From Mageeibacillus sp. UBA1193 (GTDB lineage Bacteria > Bacillota > Clostridia > Saccharofermentanales > Saccharofermentanaceae), in contig DBYF01000001.1 of NCBI GenBank assembly GCA_002310155.1, positions 2,177 through 10,015 of the forward strand: a stretch of DNA of 7,839 nucleotides, read 5' to 3'. Positions within the stretch are counted from its first letter, which is position 1. The number at the start of each line of letters is the position of its first letter. The translations under genes and the position numbers were made by a program. This document shows, one piece after another, positions 6,390 through 7,839 of the stretch. The notes beneath the pieces were generated by a model. The model saw only the letters and a program-made list of their open reading frames with translations. It did no database searches and was not told the DNA's origin.

Positions 6390-6439
6390 CCGGTGCGATT
6401 TTGTTAGTAAACCGGTTTCGATAATGATAATCTATGCGT

Positions 6440-6480
6440 GTTGTGATCGTCAAAGGAATGGGTTTGTTGTAATCGATCAA
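6440..6480 (+). repeat. Imperfect direct repeat in the leader of the secreted-protein gene
   Basis: GTTGTGATCGTCAA (6440-6453) and GTTGTAATCGATCAA (6466-6480) differ by one substitution and one inserted base. They lie between the -10 box and the ribosome site, where a regulator could bind. Confidence 0.35.
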
Positions 6481-6504
6481 TTTTCAAACAAGGAAGTAAA
6501 TATC

Positions 6505-7377
6505 ATGGGAAAATCAAAGTGTACGACGAAAGTCGCAGCGCTTCTGATGGCTATGGTGATCGTTTTTATCCCATTCAGAAGTGCTTTTGCAGCAGGAAGA
6601 TCTTATGCTCGAAACCTCTGTGTTGATGATGGTTTTAAGGCCCCCACCGGCCATACCGCTATTAAGGAATATACGGACCACAATGGTACATATTATGTCC
6701 GACAGGGAGATGAGTATGCATTTCTGGAGGGTGAGATCGTCAATGTCAGCTCCAGTTTCACACTCACTCTCGTAGTCAGAGATAACGATGCAGGCTGCAA
6801 TATCCGCAAAGTGACCGAAAGGATCACGGTTCCTTCCGGAAGAACGAATTTGTACCTGTATGAATTATGTAGTCTCGCCACATATTATGGAGGCAAATCC
6901 AATTATTGCAGTCAGGAATTGACAGACGCGCTCTATCTGAAAAAACTGCCGGTCGGAAACTACAGTTTCGCATTTTACGTTAATGACACATCTTCCGGTA
7001 CAGTCACGTATGTCAGAGTGTATTCGCGTGAGGCGGAAAGTCTGGTTTATAGTGCCTTTTATAACTTCAATTTGAGTAAGGCCGGTCAGGATTTTGATGT
7101 AACTATGTATAAACTGAGTACACATCAGATGTCAGGTACGGATTTCCTCTGGAATCTGTATGTAAAAAATCAGGCAAAAGGAATATTCAGAAGTTCATCT
7201 TCTAGAGAGATCATCCGTCTCGTCTGCAAGGTAGCGTATGGCCGTTATCCGAATGTTGCGGAAGAGGTAACGCTTTTGAAGTATTGTTCAATAATGGGCG
7301 AACCGCTCACGGTCAAGAGGATCATATTCAGCGGGCAGTGCCAGAACCATCTTATGGACCTGGGTATCAAGCCCTGA
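6505..7377 (+). CDS. Secreted protein of unknown function with possible DUF4214-like C-terminus
   Basis: A 290-residue protein with a classical signal peptide: a positively charged start (MGKSKCTTK), a hydrophobic core, and a likely cleavage site AFA|A after residue 29. The start at 6505 is supported by AGGAAG (6491-6496); upstream in-frame codons lack a ribosome site and would bury the signal peptide. Mature residues about 30-195 alternate short hydrophobic and polar strands (e.g. SSFTLTLVVRDNDAGC, VGNYSFAFYVNDTSSG), consistent with a beta-sandwich, though I cannot name one. The C-terminal 85 residues are helical and contain REIIRLVCKVAYGRYPNVAE followed by a second helix, which faintly recalls DUF4214 (a module of secreted and surface proteins with the pattern Y..vLGR.pd), but the match is poor. 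No anchor is seen, so it is probably released or bound non-covalently. It has its own -10 and a strong terminator, so it is monocistronic. Confidence 0.8.
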   Translation: MGKSKCTTKVAALLMAMVIVFIPFRSAFAAGRSYARNLCVDDGFKAPTGHTAIKEYTDHNGTYYVRQGDEYAFLEGEIVNVSSSFTLTLVVRDNDAGCNIRKVTERITVPSGRTNLYLYELCSLATYYGGKSNYCSQELTDALYLKKLPVGNYSFAFYVNDTSSGTVTYVRVYSREAESLVYSAFYNFNLSKAGQDFDVTMYKLSTHQMSGTDFLWNLYVKNQAKGIFRSSSSREIIRLVCKVAYGRYPNVAEEVTLLKYCSIMGEPLTVKRIIFSGQCQNHLMDLGIKP

Positions 7378-7402
7378 TTTTCCTCGCGAAATGAATTAGA
7401 AG

Positions 7403-7439
7403 AAGGGGACGTCTCATACGATGAGGCGCCCCCTTTTTT
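7403..7439 (+). terminator. Intrinsic terminator of the secreted-protein gene
   Basis: GGGGACGTCTCAT (7405-7417) pairs with ATGAGGCGCCCCC (7421-7433) with one A/C mismatch and one T-G pair around a three-base loop (ACG). Six T residues follow (7434-7439), and the A residues before the stem can pair with the first of them. Confidence 0.95.
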
Positions 7440-7506
7440 GAACGATACACTATTTTTGAAGGGTCGTTCAAGCTGAATGATAATCCAAAACTGGTGCATC
7501 GTTCAA
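7438..7506. repeat. TTGAACGA / TCGTTCAA repeat cluster
   Basis: TTGAACGA (7438-7445) is inverted relative to TCGTTCAA at 7464-7471 and again at 7499-7506. The first two form a perfect 8-bp inverted repeat; the last two are direct repeats 35 nt apart. The cluster begins at the end of the terminator T-run in otherwise gene-free DNA. Confidence 0.5.
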
Positions 7507-7626
7507 CCAATCTGGGTGCAGCTGATTTTTTACGATTTTTAACTTGGTCTCTCTTGTTATTAGCATAAAAGTACCCCCATTCATTGTACATCGCTGTACA
7601 AAAAATGGGGGTAACTTCATCAAATC
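7440..7626. other. Gene-free region between convergent units
   Basis: Lies between the plus-strand terminator and the minus-strand tRNA. It contains most of the TTGAACGA cluster, an AT-rich segment (7520-7570) and the nested hairpin at 7572-7613. No coding frame with a ribosome site was found. Confidence 0.6.
7572..7613 (-). terminator. Nested hairpin, probable terminator of tRNA-Ser
   Basis: TACCCCCAT (7572-7580) is perfectly complementary to ATGGGGGTA (7605-7613). Inside, after a small internal loop, TTGTACA (7584-7590) pairs with TGTACAA (7595-7601) around a TCGC loop. On the minus strand, TTTT follows after one base (7567-7570), and the stem starts 13 nt after the tRNA 3' end, so it suits as the tRNA terminator. 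The T-tract is short. Confidence 0.6.
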
Positions 7627-7716
7627 TGGCGGAGACGGAGGGATTCGAACCCTCGAGCCGGAAACCGGCTAACGCATTTCGAGTGCGCCCCGTTATGACC
7701 ACTTCGATACGTCTCC
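7627..7716 (-). tRNA. tRNA-Ser (anticodon CGA)
   Basis: Read on the minus strand, the acceptor arm GGAGACG pairs fully with CGTCTCC, then discriminator G and an encoded CCA (7627-7629). The anticodon loop CTCGAAA gives anticodon CGA, which reads the serine codon UCG. A long variable arm (AGCCGGTTTCCGGCT) confirms a class II tRNA, and the T arm contains the usual GGTTCGAATCC. Length is 90 nt including CCA. No duplicate of its 3' end was seen in the window, so there is no sign of an integrated element at this tRNA on the side shown. Confidence 0.96.
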
Positions 7717-7727
7717 ATCTGGTGCAA

Positions 7728-7770
7728 GTGCTTTTCGCGCAGAAACAGCGCTCAGCGCAAGTGCTATTCG
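7728..7770 (+). repeat. Paired GTGCTTTTCG repeats in the tRNA-Ser leader, 33-nt spacing
   Basis: Cores GTGCTTTTCG (7728-7737) and GTGCTATTCG (7761-7770) are 33 nt apart, exactly as in the pair at 4786/4819. Both are preceded by GCAA (7724-7727 and 7757-7760), as the other pair is by GCGG. They lie between the tRNA and its -10 box; the minus-strand transcript reads them as CGAAAAGCACTTGC. Confidence 0.6.
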
Positions 7771-7799
7771 ATTATAAGAGTAGGGGAGTTTTCCGTCAA
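7771..7799 (-). promoter_or_regulatory. Sigma-A promoter of tRNA-Ser
   Basis: On the minus strand, TTGACG (7794-7799) and TATAAT (7771-7776) are separated by exactly 17 nt. Transcription should start near 7764, giving a 5' leader of about 48 nt to be removed from the pre-tRNA. Confidence 0.9.
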
Positions 7800-7839
7800 G
7801 GGTGGAGCGTCCTCTGTCTTCATGAATGCGCTCATCTGT

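Noticed and set aside
7438..7716. Integration of a mobile element at tRNA-Ser
   Set aside because: No integrase gene and no repeat of the tRNA 3' end were found in the window, so the idea has no support here.
7801..7839. A gene at the right end of the window
   Set aside because: Too short to judge; no start, stop or motif can be supported in these bases.

Overview
The window looks like a chromosomal piece of an anaerobic gut or rumen-type Clostridia (Lachnospiraceae/Oscillospiraceae-like). The reasons are strong AGGAGG-type ribosome binding sites, sigma-A promoters, a VanW/G5 envelope protein, a BspA-type leucine-rich-repeat lipoprotein, and a CCA-encoding serine tRNA. I see no integrase, transposase, phage gene or CRISPR array. 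The assignment is inferred from gene content; the species cannot be named from this.

Layout, left to right. (1) 1-1771: the C-terminal half of a PLP-dependent Orn/Lys/Arg-decarboxylase-family enzyme, cut by the window edge at its active-site lysine, followed 13 nt later by an alpha/beta-hydrolase of acetyl-esterase type. The two are probably co-transcribed. (2) 1772-2536: a 246-nt gap and a small lipoprotein of unknown function. (3) 2537-4769: an extended -10 promoter, a leader of roughly 115 nt whose conserved blocks resemble a single glycine riboswitch aptamer, a membrane-anchored VanW/G5 protein ending in a 110-residue tail that is 58% glycine, and a strong terminator. (4) 4770-6361: an intergenic region with a paired short repeat and an inverted repeat, then a lipoprotein with two LRR_5 (BspA-like) repeats and its own terminator. 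(5) 6362-7439: a secreted protein with a signal peptide, a beta-rich middle and a helical C-terminus, again with its own promoter and terminator. (6) 7440-7839: a gene-free stretch with inverted repeats, then tRNA-Ser(CGA) on the minus strand with a textbook promoter and a likely hairpin terminator.

Four of the five proteins (the small lipoprotein, VanW/G5, LRR lipoprotein and secreted protein) are predicted to act at or outside the membrane, so most of the window is a set of separately transcribed cell-envelope genes. The most interesting signals are: the glycine-riboswitch-like leader in front of a protein with an extreme glycine content; a short intergenic repeat (core GTGCTTTTCG) that occurs twice as a pair with exactly 33-nt spacing, once before the LRR lipoprotein and once inside the tRNA-Ser leader; and several unexplained inverted repeats.
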